Origin: an uncultured Prevotella sp. | Lineage (GTDB): Bacteria; Bacteroidota; Bacteroidia; Bacteroidales; Bacteroidaceae | Length of the DNA stretch: 64,000 nucleotides | Reading direction: 5' to 3' | Assembly (NCBI GenBank): GCA_946624005.1 | Contig: CAMORS010000003.1 | Coordinates: 1-64,000, forward strand | Part shown: in pieces, positions 36,672 through 46,260 of the stretch | Layout of the letters: the number at the start of each line of letters is the position of its first letter | How positions within the stretch are numbered: the stretch's first letter is position 1 | Translations under genes and position numbers: made by a program | Notes under the pieces: generated by a model | Told to the model about the DNA's origin: nothing | Database searches by the model: none | What the model saw: only the letters and a program-made list of their open reading frames with translations

Positions 36672-38189
36672 TCACCCTTTTGGATTCAAGGCCTTGACGA
36701 TGTTGTAGCTGAAGGAGTAGAGGCGTCCCTCAAGTTTGACGAGGAGCGTCAGCGTGAGAGTTCCTTCCATCGCATCTTCGTTCTGAATCTGGCCTACGAT
36801 GTCGCCCGAGTCGAGCAGCATGAAGAGGTTCGACTCGTCATCCTGCGTCAGGATATAGGTGTCGCCCGTGAGGATGATGCCCGTCTGGTCGCCTTGACCG
36901 TCGGGATCGCTAAGTGCCTCATAGCGCGTGTTATAAGGGAATGTTTTACTTCCAACGGTATAGGTCTTGTCCGTTCCTTTTTTCACGAAGGGGAACTTCG
37001 GACTGAACGTCACGGCGTTGTCGAAGATGTTTCGCCATGTACCCTCAGCATCGGTGTTCTTCCTGACCATCGGCTTGATGCAGATGTTACCACCCGTGAG
37101 GAAGGTTGCGGTGAGGGCATCGGCAGAAACCACCGTTGTCTGATAGCCGGCGATGGGCACGAACTGGAGAGCTTCGATGCGGAACGACCAGTCGCCGAAG
37201 GTGATGGGAATCTTGATCCAGTCGTTGCGGCAGATGTTCGTGAAGCCACCTGATGCGTGGTTCACCGTCATGCCGTAGCGGTATTCCGTTGCTTCTGCCT
37301 GGTTTCCACCACTTTCCAGATAGCGCTTGGCCTTCAGGCGGATGGAGTATTGGTTCTCCACGCCCGTTGCGGTGGCGCTGCTCTCGTTGACGTAGACGGT
37401 GGTCATGCCAGTTCCGTTTGTCTTTACAAGTTTGATGGGCTTGTCTTTCAAATCAACAGCAAAAGCTACCGTGTCGCGTTTGCTCGGTTTGATGATGTCC
37501 GCGGGTGTTGCCGGTTCGAGCAGCGAGTTATTCGTTTTGGTCAATGGATAGATTTCGTAACCGAGGATGTCCATATCCTGACCAGAGTTGTTGGTGAATT
37601 CAATCTGCAGCTTGGCCATCGTGCGCACCACCTCCACGGCGAAGGTCTGGTTCTCGCCAGCTACGACCGTGATCTGCTGACCGCCCGTGCGACTGGTCAT
37701 GGGGATGTTCTTGTCCCAGCCATTGGTGGTATTGATGGTTCGTGTAGCGAAGTCGGCAGGCAGACTGCCCTTCGTCGTCACTTCGCCATTCGGATTCTTC
37801 ACGGGTACTGTGATGCCCGTAGCTGTCCATTGCTCAGCCGTGAGATTGGCAAAGCCATACACCGTATAGGTACCCGGCGCGAGATGGAAGCGGAACTCGT
37901 CTTGCTCCACGCCATCCTCACCGCTGATGGTGTTCGACACCATTTCCACCACCTCGTTGCTGCCGTTGACAAAGATGACCTTATAGTCGTGGATGCGCTC
38001 TACGGGATCCACGGGGTCAAGCCAGTTGCCCGTCTCTGCACGTGTGGCAGGAGCCGGGCGGCGGGCTTTAATGGTCATGGTGACACGCCCCTTGCCGTCG
38101 GGTATGGGGTCGGTCGTCAACACGTCATCCTCCTGCTGGCAGGCAACGAGAGTGGCCGCAATTATCATAAATGTCCAGAACTTTTTCAT
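36672..38189 (-). CDS. Fimbrillin-like lipoprotein (505 aa)
   Basis: Lipobox LVACQQEDD; TRAETGNWLDPVDPVERIHDYKVIFV; PGTYTVYGFANLT. Confidence 0.7.
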   Translation of the reverse strand: MKKFWTFMIIAATLVACQQEDDVLTTDPIPDGKGRVTMTIKARRPAPATRAETGNWLDPVDPVERIHDYKVIFVNGSNEVVEMVSNTISGEDGVEQDEFRFHLAPGTYTVYGFANLTAEQWTATGITVPVKNPNGEVTTKGSLPADFATRTINTTNGWDKNIPMTSRTGGQQITVVAGENQTFAVEVVRTMAKLQIEFTNNSGQDMDILGYEIYPLTKTNNSLLEPATPADIIKPSKRDTVAFAVDLKDKPIKLVKTNGTGMTTVYVNESSATATGVENQYSIRLKAKRYLESGGNQAEATEYRYGMTVNHASGGFTNICRNDWIKIPITFGDWSFRIEALQFVPIAGYQTTVVSADALTATFLTGGNICIKPMVRKNTDAEGTWRNIFDNAVTFSPKFPFVKKGTDKTYTVGSKTFPYNTRYEALSDPDGQGDQTGIILTGDTYILTQDDESNLFMLLDSGDIVGQIQNEDAMEGTLTLTLLVKLEGRLYSFSYNIVKALNPKG

Positions 38190-38192
38190 ATT

Positions 38193-39884
38193 TTATACGG
38201 GTATTACAGGGTGTGTAACTTCGCGCCATTTACGTACATAGATGATGGCTTTGAGATATTCGGGGTTGCGTGGGTCGGGCTTCACCGTGCCGGGGCCGCT
38301 CACCTTCGAGATCTGCAAACGATAGATGTTGTTACGGACGATGGCGAACTCCATCGGGCCTTGCACGCCGTCATCGCCGTTGTTGGCGTGGCGCAGCCAG
38401 ACATAGTAGAAGCAAACGCCGCCGTTGTATTTTGTATAGGAGGCAATTCCGCTATGTCCTTCGACCTTGGTGTTGCCATCCACGTCTTTGTAAGTCGTGT
38501 TATAGGCATTGCAATAGGCCTGGGCAGCTTCTTCATTGTCGAAGTAGAGACAGTTTTCCTCTGCGGGGTTGTCGGTGCAGAGCACGCGCCAGAAGTCCTG
38601 ACCCTTTGCATATTCCGTGTTCTCTGTCAGTTTTCCTTCTTCAGCATTGTAGGCGCTATAGACTCTGGCAGGCTTGTAAATGCCTTTCAGTTGCAGGCCC
38701 GTAGCGTATGCAGCGACGGTCTGATTCATGTCGAAGGTGTTCTCGTTGACATAGCCAATGGTGTAGCCTTGAACATTTGTAGCGGTGGCCGACCAGTCGA
38801 TATGCGAATTGAAGTTCTGCATGGTGCCGATGGGAGAATCGTCGGCATAAGTCGGGGTAAGTGAAGTGACCATGCTCGTTGCACCATAACAAGTCTCTAT
38901 CCATTCGTCGGGGAATGTGCCGTTGCGCTCGGCTGTGCGGGGGTCGATGACATAGTTGGTGGCTGTACCATCCTTGCTGAAGGTCTCATCGCCGAGATAC
39001 TGGAAGCCGTTAGTGCCGTTGACATCGTTGGCCACACGCTTCAGCATGTAAGAGGGCAGGATGCAACCATTGACAATCTTCACATGGGTGAGATAGAAAT
39101 TGGCAATAGCCAAAGTACCTGCTGCATTCTTCACGACATAATCAAGCGATTTGCTGTCGGTATCGAGAGTTGCTCCTTTGAAGTCGAAGTCAATGCGGGC
39201 GGCCGTACGCTCGATGTCGATGTGGTATTTGATGGGGTCTTCTTCCGTTCCTGTTCCGCCAAGTGTATAGCTATCGGTAGTGCTCGACATGGCAAACTTC
39301 GTGGGTTTGCCTTCGCTGACAGTCCATGAGCTGTAGTCTTTATAATCGAAGAGTTGCTGTACGTTGCTTACCTTCGTGGTAATATCACCTACATTGGCAA
39401 CAACGACGAACTGCAGTTCGTTGATATTCATCTTCTTGCCTTTGTAGAACGTAAAGTCAGCAGTGACGATAGCTGGATCATTGCCTTCATACTCCGTGTG
39501 GTTGGCTTCGGTTCCAGTCTCATTCTTCTGTCCTTCTACAGCCTTATATCCTCTTGCCTCAATAGGAATAGCTGCGGCATCTGCGGGTGTCAACTTTGTG
39601 ATGGCCTTTCCACGGTAGGCAAAGATACAAACATCCGTGATTTTGTTTTCATCCTCTGAACCGAACTCCCAGCCGTCGCCTCTTTCGCCACCATACGGGC
39701 GGTCGTTGTCGGCACGAGTTTCCTGACCGCGCGTGTCGATGGTCAGTCGGATGTGCAGACTGTCGCCCATTGTTGAGTCTGTATTCTCATAGGGGCAGGT
39801 GTCATCGAGGGCATCACAAGCTGTGAAGCCAGAGAGGACGGCGATGCCGAGGGCTGTTTGTAGGATATGCTTTCTTATCGTCAT
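38193..39884 (-). CDS. Mfa1-like fimbrial subunit (second paralog)
   Basis: MTIRKHILQ...GFTACDALDD lipobox; YGGVCFYYVWLRHANN...AIVRNNIYRLQISKVSGPG...AIIYVRKWREV typical of Mfa1-type fimbrillins. Start trimmed from 39938. Confidence 0.75.
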   Translation of the reverse strand: MTIRKHILQTALGIAVLSGFTACDALDDTCPYENTDSTMGDSLHIRLTIDTRGQETRADNDRPYGGERGDGWEFGSEDENKITDVCIFAYRGKAITKLTPADAAAIPIEARGYKAVEGQKNETGTEANHTEYEGNDPAIVTADFTFYKGKKMNINELQFVVVANVGDITTKVSNVQQLFDYKDYSSWTVSEGKPTKFAMSSTTDSYTLGGTGTEEDPIKYHIDIERTAARIDFDFKGATLDTDSKSLDYVVKNAAGTLAIANFYLTHVKIVNGCILPSYMLKRVANDVNGTNGFQYLGDETFSKDGTATNYVIDPRTAERNGTFPDEWIETCYGATSMVTSLTPTYADDSPIGTMQNFNSHIDWSATATNVQGYTIGYVNENTFDMNQTVAAYATGLQLKGIYKPARVYSAYNAEEGKLTENTEYAKGQDFWRVLCTDNPAEENCLYFDNEEAAQAYCNAYNTTYKDVDGNTKVEGHSGIASYTKYNGGVCFYYVWLRHANNGDDGVQGPMEFAIVRNNIYRLQISKVSGPGTVKPDPRNPEYLKAIIYVRKWREVTHPVIPV

Positions 39885-39913
39885 TGCTTTTATATTTTTT
39901 ATGGGGGTAGGGG

Positions 39914-39947
39914 CGCTGTGGTACAGCGACTTACTCAACCCTGTGGG
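39914..39947 (+). repeat. REP-like covarying hairpin element, copy 1
   Basis: CGCTGT-GGT-ACAGCG followed by acttactcaaccctgtggg. Confidence 0.75.
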
Positions 39948-39962
39948 TAGACAAAAAGGGGA

Positions 39963-41147
39963 TTACTCCAGGTTTACGTTCTGCCAGCGCATCACCCAAG
40001 GCAGCGTATGAATATGGAGCGAGATAAACTGCCACTGCTCGCCGACGAGGGTGAAGTCGAGGCGGTAGTCGTAGGCACGGTCGAGGAACTCCTGTCCCGA
40101 GTAGGCGTAGCGCTCGAAGGCACCGCGTCCCTGTGCGAGGTATTCAGCGAGGTTGATGTGCAGCACTTCCTTGCCGGTGGTGCGGTGGATGAGGTAGAGC
40201 ATGGCGGGCTCTGTACCGTTGATGAGGCCTAAGTCGGGCAGCACAGGACCGACGGCGGGGCGCAGCATCAGGCGGTTGAAGTCGAGGTCGGCATGAGCCG
40301 TCATCTCGTATTCGTGTTCAGGCACGGTGTAGGACGAGGTGCCCGTGACGTTGTCGTAGTAAGTGTTCCACTCGTCGAAGGGACGATAAGTGATGGTGGG
40401 CTGTCCGATGGTGTCTACGGTGTTGTCGTAGAGAATGCGTCCGTTGACGTCGGTGATGTACACCTCATAGTCGCGGATGTCGCAGTCGGCGCGGTTCACC
40501 GTCTGGTGAATGGCCACATGGAGGCGCTTGGTATCGCGAACGAGCGACATGGTGCAGTGGGTGAAGACACCCTCTCTGACGCTGACCGTCTGTGCAGGGA
40601 TAGCAGCCCGTGTGTCGGTGGCATCGTAGTCGACCGAGCGGAGCGTTCCATGCCAGAGCGTGTCGAGCTGCTGCTGGTATACGGGCTGCTGTGGTGCGGC
40701 AGCGTACGGAACCTGTTGCAGCTCTACGGTGAGGTCTTCGCGCTGCTGTGCCTCGTTGCGGATATATCGTATGCCAGGGTCGCTGGCTATCTGGGTGTAG
40801 GGTCGCTGGTTGGCCAGCGCGAGGAGCCGGTATTCGCCGACGGGCAGTCCCTCCACGGTCATGCGATAGTTCTTGTCGCGTAGGGGCTTTGCCGTTGCGG
40901 TGTTCTCCTCCGTCTGTGTACGAACGAGACGCCCTGCGAGGTCGTAGACGTAGAGCGTTACGCTGCCCACATGGTCGTTGAACATGTCTGCTCGCTCGAC
41001 GTTATAGTCGTAGACGAACTCTACGGTGAGTCCCTGGGGGCACTCGTCGAGGTCGTCGTAGAGCGAGTCACAGGCATTCATTGTCATCAGCGCCACAGCC
41101 GATGCGGCAGCTATCATGGTTTTCTTGACCGTTTTTTTGAACTGCAT
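39963..41147 (-). CDS. FimB/Mfa2-family fimbrial anchor lipoprotein
   Basis: MNACDSLYDDLDECPQGLTVEFVYDYNVERADMFNDHVGSVTLYVYD; Mfa2/FimB-like. Start trimmed from 41300. Confidence 0.85.
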   Translation of the reverse strand: MQFKKTVKKTMIAAASAVALMTMNACDSLYDDLDECPQGLTVEFVYDYNVERADMFNDHVGSVTLYVYDLAGRLVRTQTEENTATAKPLRDKNYRMTVEGLPVGEYRLLALANQRPYTQIASDPGIRYIRNEAQQREDLTVELQQVPYAAAPQQPVYQQQLDTLWHGTLRSVDYDATDTRAAIPAQTVSVREGVFTHCTMSLVRDTKRLHVAIHQTVNRADCDIRDYEVYITDVNGRILYDNTVDTIGQPTITYRPFDEWNTYYDNVTGTSSYTVPEHEYEMTAHADLDFNRLMLRPAVGPVLPDLGLINGTEPAMLYLIHRTTGKEVLHINLAEYLAQGRGAFERYAYSGQEFLDRAYDYRLDFTLVGEQWQFISLHIHTLPWVMRWQNVNLE

Positions 41148-41266
41148 AGTTATATTTTTTTTTAGTTGATGTGGTAAAGCAATCAGGCTCCGGGCGCGGG
41201 CGCATGGTCTGCGCCCGAAGCCTGTTTGCATTCTTTTTTTTAGATTAAACAGAGTAGTACCGAGTC

Positions 41267-43126
41267 TTAGAGGATGACATCCTGTGTGCGGAGGTTCCAC
41301 GGCAGGATATGCACGTGAACAGAGATGTACTGCTCCTCCTCGATGACGTCGTCGGGAGTGTCGTTGTCCTTCACTGTCTCGGGTACGGCAGAGCCGAGCT
41401 TCTTGATGGCCGAGATGGTGAGCTTGTACCAGTTGTTGCGGACGATACCGTAGCGGCCGAGGAAGTTGTTGTTGCGAGCCTCAACGTCGGTGCCATAGAT
41501 CTGGTCGATGGTCTCACCGGGCTGTGTGGCGTCGGCAGCAGCCCACGGAGTCTCGAACTCGCCGAAGTGCTGGATGCGGACATTGTAGTAAGCGACACCA
41601 TTCTCGTAGAGGGTGACGGTCAGTTCGCTCTCAGCCTTTGTCTTGGCAGTAGTCCAAGCAGCATCCATGCCAGCGGGCAGGGCGTCCGTATAGGCAGCAC
41701 CATCCTCGGTGATGGCATAGCTCAGGGTGTAGGTCTTCACGCCGGCAGTGGTCGATGGTTCGACAGTAGCAGAGATAGCCACCGCGTACTCTTTACCAGG
41801 TGTGGCTTTAGCCAGAGCAGCAGTGACATCGTTCATCCACTTGTTGACATCGTACATCTGAGTGGCCTTGGCAGCGATGGCATTGTTGATCTTGTCGGCA
41901 GCATAGTACTTGGCATCGTTCGAAACAGCATAGAAGCTCTCACCTCCGTTGAACTGTACCTTGACGCATGCCATTGTGGTGTTGGTCCAGGTCTGATGCT
42001 CTACGTCGAAGGTGTTCTCCGTCATGTAAGCCTTGCCGGTGAGGGGGTTCCATGTGCCATCCACAGGAGCAACGGGAGCCACCAAGTTTGCAGGCTTGTC
42101 ATACTGCGGGTCGATGCCGAAGAAGGTGCGATAGCCAGAAGTGTGGTTCTCAACACCTTCGGGGAGCATCGGAGCGAAGTCGTACTTCGAGACGAAGCGA
42201 TACTTGGCGTTGGCATTCACAGCCTTGGCGTTGAAATAGCCGAGCCATGCCTCCTCACCCGACTGGCGGGTGTTGTAGTAAGAAGGCTCGGTGTTGAAGA
42301 TCTTCCATCCGAGAACCGTGAATTCCATCACTTCTTCACCATTCTTCACTTGGCTGGTGGCATCATCGGCACTGACAGTCACCTTGGCAGCGGCGCGCTC
42401 TACATAGACACATCCTGCGGGAGCTTTCTTGGCCTCATCCGCGGTCTTCTTGATCTGGCTCTTGTCGAGCTTCACGGCGGTGATGACCTTACCGTTAGAA
42501 GCTGCGCTACCACCAGCTGTCTCGCTGATAGGAGCGTTGGTCATGAGCATACCATCTTCGCTGATCTCACCTGTGAGTGTACCACCGATGGTGGCAGCGT
42601 CGAGGACCAGTTTCGAGAATTCGGGGAAGGTGGTGCCAGCAGCGGGAGCAGCCGAGAGGGCACTGCCGTTGTTGTTCAGCACGACGTAGGCATAGAGATT
42701 CTCGGAGGGCAGCAGATTGAGGTTGTCAATCTTGGCTGTCGTCACACCACTGGTCTGAGTGACCAACGTACCAGTAGGTTCGCCGTCGTTATCCTTCTCA
42801 GAAGGATCTTCGTTCTCACCCTTTTGGTCGTTTTTGAAGTCGGTAGAGAGGGCATACATCTTGTAGAATGTTGCAGTCGACTCGTCGTCACCGACAAAGA
42901 GGAAGAGGTTGGCATCCTTCACTGCAAACTCAGCAGCCTCACCATTGTCGAGGTCGTCGTTGGCACGTGTGCCGCCATCTGCGATGTTGGGCAACTGGAT
43001 GGCGATGCCTACATAGCCATCACCGTTGGTGGCAACGGGAGTGTTCTCCACGGCATCGTCGCTCGAGCAGGCTGCCAGCGTGAGGGCTGCCAGCACAGCT
43101 GTTGAATACTTAAAAATCTTTTTCAT
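41267..43126 (-). CDS. Mfa1-like major fimbrial subunit
   Basis: Lipobox LAACSSDD; GYVGIAIQLPN...; C-terminal GIVRNNWYKLTISAIKKLGSA...ISVHVHILPWNLRTQDVIL. Confidence 0.88.
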   Translation of the reverse strand: MKKIFKYSTAVLAALTLAACSSDDAVENTPVATNGDGYVGIAIQLPNIADGGTRANDDLDNGEAAEFAVKDANLFLFVGDDESTATFYKMYALSTDFKNDQKGENEDPSEKDNDGEPTGTLVTQTSGVTTAKIDNLNLLPSENLYAYVVLNNNGSALSAAPAAGTTFPEFSKLVLDAATIGGTLTGEISEDGMLMTNAPISETAGGSAASNGKVITAVKLDKSQIKKTADEAKKAPAGCVYVERAAAKVTVSADDATSQVKNGEEVMEFTVLGWKIFNTEPSYYNTRQSGEEAWLGYFNAKAVNANAKYRFVSKYDFAPMLPEGVENHTSGYRTFFGIDPQYDKPANLVAPVAPVDGTWNPLTGKAYMTENTFDVEHQTWTNTTMACVKVQFNGGESFYAVSNDAKYYAADKINNAIAAKATQMYDVNKWMNDVTAALAKATPGKEYAVAISATVEPSTTAGVKTYTLSYAITEDGAAYTDALPAGMDAAWTTAKTKAESELTVTLYENGVAYYNVRIQHFGEFETPWAAADATQPGETIDQIYGTDVEARNNNFLGRYGIVRNNWYKLTISAIKKLGSAVPETVKDNDTPDDVIEEEQYISVHVHILPWNLRTQDVIL

Positions 43127-43200
43127 AAATGTTTAAATTAAGTTATTAATAAAAAATATGATAGTTATTCCTATATATATTTAGGCTTTTCTTACTTGGG

Positions 43201-43235
43201 GCCGCTATGGTATAGCGGCGAACTGAACCTTAGGG
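43201..43235 (+). repeat. REP-like covarying hairpin element, copy 2
   Basis: GCCGCTAT-GGT-ATAGCGGC followed by gaactgaaccttaggg. Confidence 0.8.
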
Positions 43236-43321
43236 AGGCCCTTGTAGCGTGCATCGATGATATCACGTCATACGGGCCCTTGAGGAGCAGCATGGCCATT
43301 CGCCCTTGAGGGGCAGCATGG

Positions 43322-44767
43322 CTATTCGCCCATGAGCTCGCGGAGCTCGTCGAGCTGTGCCTGTGCCTCGCTGACACCACCGCGGAGAGCCTGCTCCATG
43401 AGCGTCTTGGCCTCGGCAAAGCGCAGCTGCATCTTACGCACGCCACCGAGCACGTAGGCCTGCTGCGGGTCCTTGATGTTGGCTGGCAGGATCTGTTCGG
43501 CGCGGGCGTAGTCGTTCTGTCCGAGGGCCATCTGTGCTGCCAGCAGAACGGCACGCGGATTGTCGTGATGAATCTCGGCAGCGCGGTAGATGATGGCCTG
43601 TCCCTCGGGAGTCTCCATGCCTGCATCCTGTGCCAGGGCTACGAACTCAGCCAGCGAGAGGTCCTGTGGATGGGTGCGATAGACCTCGCGGCTCTCTTCG
43701 AGCGTGTAGGGACGGATGCTGTACTGGATGACATAGTCGGAGTGGCGCAGTCCCGGATAGACATCGGCCAGGAGCTGGCGATAGCGTTCGGGGAACTGCT
43801 TCTTGATGCGCTCGTTCTTCGCATCGGGGTCCATCTGGCTGTCGATGATGCTGAGAATCTCCGTGCGCTCGGCAATCTGGCTCTTGTCCACATATTCGCG
43901 CAGGCCGGCCCAGTCTTCCGGGGTGGATGTCGAACCGATGACGCCCGGCTTGAACTTGTAGAGCTTCTGGATGTGGTTGGAGAGCGTTGCGGCGCGGTTC
44001 TCAGCCAGCCAGGTGTTGTGCTCGTAGGTACCCTCGGGCGAGGCATAGCCGTGGATGGTGACGCGCTCGATGCTGACATCCTGCTTGCCACGCACCTCGT
44101 CGATGGTGGCCATGATCTTCTTCAGCTCCTCGGGGTTGCGACGGTAGGTGGGGTCGAGGTTGATCTTGTCGAGACGGAAGTCGACATAGGCACGACCTTC
44201 CAGCTGGCGTTCCTTTTTATAGTCGTCAGGCGAGAGCTGCACACGCATCAGCGGCACACGTTCCGGTTCCTGGTTGCGCATGAGACTGGGCACGTAGGGC
44301 AGGTTGGTCAGGTCGCCGCAACCGCAGAGGTCTTCTTCCAGCTGCAGCTGGTACGACCGCATCCAGGGCTGATAGGGGATGGTGGAATGGTAGAACTCCG
44401 TCTGGCTGTTGCCCGACCGCTTGATGTGGCGGGCGTCGCGATAAGTCTCAACGCCCTGCCCGCGCTTATAGAGCACATGCTGTGCGCGGCTGTCCACCAC
44501 CAACGGCTCGAAGGCAACGCGCTGCGTCCCGTCTTTCGATACGAGTACGGGGCGGATGGCTACCGACTGTTTGTGGTTGAGCGATAGTTCGTCTAAGCAG
44601 ACATCCATGGAGAGCGCCATCTTCCCCTCTTGCCGGGTGAGGACAGCATTGCGCACGACGGTCTTTGTGTCGCTCAGCGTCTGCGCTTCGGCCACCGAAG
44701 CCCACTGCGTTGCCGACATGGCAGCCACCATGAGCGTGGCCCGTAAGGTATATTGATAGATCTTCAT
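43322..44767 (-). CDS. DUF3868-type fimbria-associated protein
   Basis: Signal peptide; LCGCGDLTN; OmpA-like ITIHGYASPEGTYEHNTWLAENRA; position next to DUF3575. Confidence 0.75.
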   Translation of the reverse strand: MKIYQYTLRATLMVAAMSATQWASVAEAQTLSDTKTVVRNAVLTRQEGKMALSMDVCLDELSLNHKQSVAIRPVLVSKDGTQRVAFEPLVVDSRAQHVLYKRGQGVETYRDARHIKRSGNSQTEFYHSTIPYQPWMRSYQLQLEEDLCGCGDLTNLPYVPSLMRNQEPERVPLMRVQLSPDDYKKERQLEGRAYVDFRLDKINLDPTYRRNPEELKKIMATIDEVRGKQDVSIERVTIHGYASPEGTYEHNTWLAENRAATLSNHIQKLYKFKPGVIGSTSTPEDWAGLREYVDKSQIAERTEILSIIDSQMDPDAKNERIKKQFPERYRQLLADVYPGLRHSDYVIQYSIRPYTLEESREVYRTHPQDLSLAEFVALAQDAGMETPEGQAIIYRAAEIHHDNPRAVLLAAQMALGQNDYARAEQILPANIKDPQQAYVLGGVRKMQLRFAEAKTLMEQALRGGVSEAQAQLDELRELMGE

Positions 44768-44803
44768 ATCTTCTCTCTATATATATAATAAGGTATAACT
44801 GAT

Positions 44804-45385
44804 TTAGAAATTGTAGATCACACTCAGAGCGGCCTTCGTCGGGCCGAAATAGTTCTTATGGCCGCGCCATATCTCGCTGCCACACTTCTCGCAGGGGAAC
44901 TTCTTGAACCACACATAGTTGTAGCCCACGCCAATCTCGCCCTCGAAGCTCCAGTGTTTGCTCAGCGGCCACTGATAGCCATAGCCGATACCGCCTCCGG
45001 CGAACCAGCCCTCGTAGCGGTGGTCGCGCAGCTGCTTGTACATGCCGAAGGGCAGGTGAATCTTGCCCGCGTTGAACTGTCCGCCCTGAGCATGGATGGC
45101 GAAGAAATGGCCGTTGAACTTCTGGCAGAGCCAATAGCGGGCCTCGGGCTGCACCATCCAGTGCTTCCACTTCTTGTTGTCCTTCAGCGTCCAGAGGTTG
45201 AAGCTGCCACTAAGGTCGGCCGACCACTTGGGAGCCAGCCCCACCTCTACTCCGAGGTTGGGCGAAAGCAAAGCATCGTAGACCAGGTTGTTTTTTACGG
45301 CCACCTGAGCTGTTCCTCTCTGTAGGCATAAGGCCAAAAACAGAGACCAAGCGATGCGCCACTTGATTTGATGTCTTTTCTGCAT
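44804..45385 (-). CDS. DUF3575-type outer-membrane beta-barrel protein
   Basis: VAVKNNLVYDALLSPNLGVEVGLAPKWSADLSGSFNLW...KHWMVQPEARYWLCQKFNGHFFAIHAQGGQFN. Confidence 0.8.
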   Translation of the reverse strand: MQKRHQIKWRIAWSLFLALCLQRGTAQVAVKNNLVYDALLSPNLGVEVGLAPKWSADLSGSFNLWTLKDNKKWKHWMVQPEARYWLCQKFNGHFFAIHAQGGQFNAGKIHLPFGMYKQLRDHRYEGWFAGGGIGYGYQWPLSKHWSFEGEIGVGYNYVWFKKFPCEKCGSEIWRGHKNYFGPTKAALSVIYNF

Positions 45386-45702
45386 ATTTTCCAGTTAATA
45401 TTTTTTTATAGGTTTTATCCCATCACACAATTGTAATCCGCTTGCAAAGTTAATATAATTGTAGTATTTTGACCTGTTTTTTATAGTACTGTATATGTCA
45501 TAACTTAAAAAAGTGAATTAAATGCAGTTTTTTGACACATATATTTTAGGAAAATGATACGTAGTATAGCATTTTTATGTATCTTTGCAACGTATTTTAC
45601 GAACTCATATTTCTGGACATTAGTACTCTTATTATTATTAACAACATTCATCGAAGAGGGGGTGCGAGAGAAGACCCCCGCTGACATAAATAGCTAATCA
45701 AT

Positions 45703-46227
45703 ATGCGAGAAGATTTTATCAACTATGACAAAGAGTCTTTGGAGAAACTGATCGAGAGTCATAGCAAGGCCATTCAGGAACTCATGACAAAGGTAGGCGA
45801 ACTGGAACGCCTCCTCGGAAAACAAGAAGATGCAGCCTCGTCGCCTGCTAAGAAACCTCGTAAGAAGCAAGATCTCGAGGCGGACGACAAGTTGTTGATG
45901 AAGCTGAAACTGCTCATCAACGAGAAGCAGTTGTACAAACGGGAGGCTGTGCCTCTCTGGGAGGTCGCCGCAGCGATGAACATCAGCCAGAAACGGCTGA
46001 AGGAGATTATCGGCATCACCGAATATTACAACCTCAAGAATATACTTAATCATTACCGCATCAACTGTGCTTGCCAGATGATGGTTTCGCACCCAGCTTA
46101 CTCCATCGAGGCCATCGCCATGGAGAGCGGCTTCAAGAGCCTCAAGTCGTTCTACAGATGGTTCCAGCGCGAGGTGGGAGTGTCGCCTACCGACTATAAA
46201 AATGAACAACTGGGGGGGGTAAAATAA
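45703..46227 (+). CDS. AraC-type HTH transcriptional regulator (short, coiled-coil N-terminus)
   Basis: C-terminal AraC HTH SIEAIAMESGFKSLKSFYRWFQREVGVSPTDYKNE; divergent from the fimbrial operon. Confidence 0.8.
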   Translation: MREDFINYDKESLEKLIESHSKAIQELMTKVGELERLLGKQEDAASSPAKKPRKKQDLEADDKLLMKLKLLINEKQLYKREAVPLWEVAAAMNISQKRLKEIIGITEYYNLKNILNHYRINCACQMMVSHPAYSIEAIAMESGFKSLKSFYRWFQREVGVSPTDYKNEQLGGVK

Positions 46228-46238
46228 ACCTCTCCCAG

Positions 46239-46255
46239 CCTCCCCAAAGGGGAGG
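46239..46255. terminator. CCTCCCC-AAA-GGGGAGG hairpin downstream of the AraC gene
   Basis: Perfect 7-bp stem, 3-nt loop. Confidence 0.5.
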
Positions 46256-46260
46256 GGTCC

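Noticed and set aside
37257-43105. 535- and 598-aa plus-strand ORFs opposite fimbrial genes
   Set aside because: Shadow ORFs; opposite strand has lipoboxes and Mfa-type signatures.
45386-45702. Invertible promoter controlling the fimbrial operon
   Set aside because: Searched by eye for paired inverted repeats flanking the divergent promoter region; none of convincing length found, and no recombinase gene nearby.
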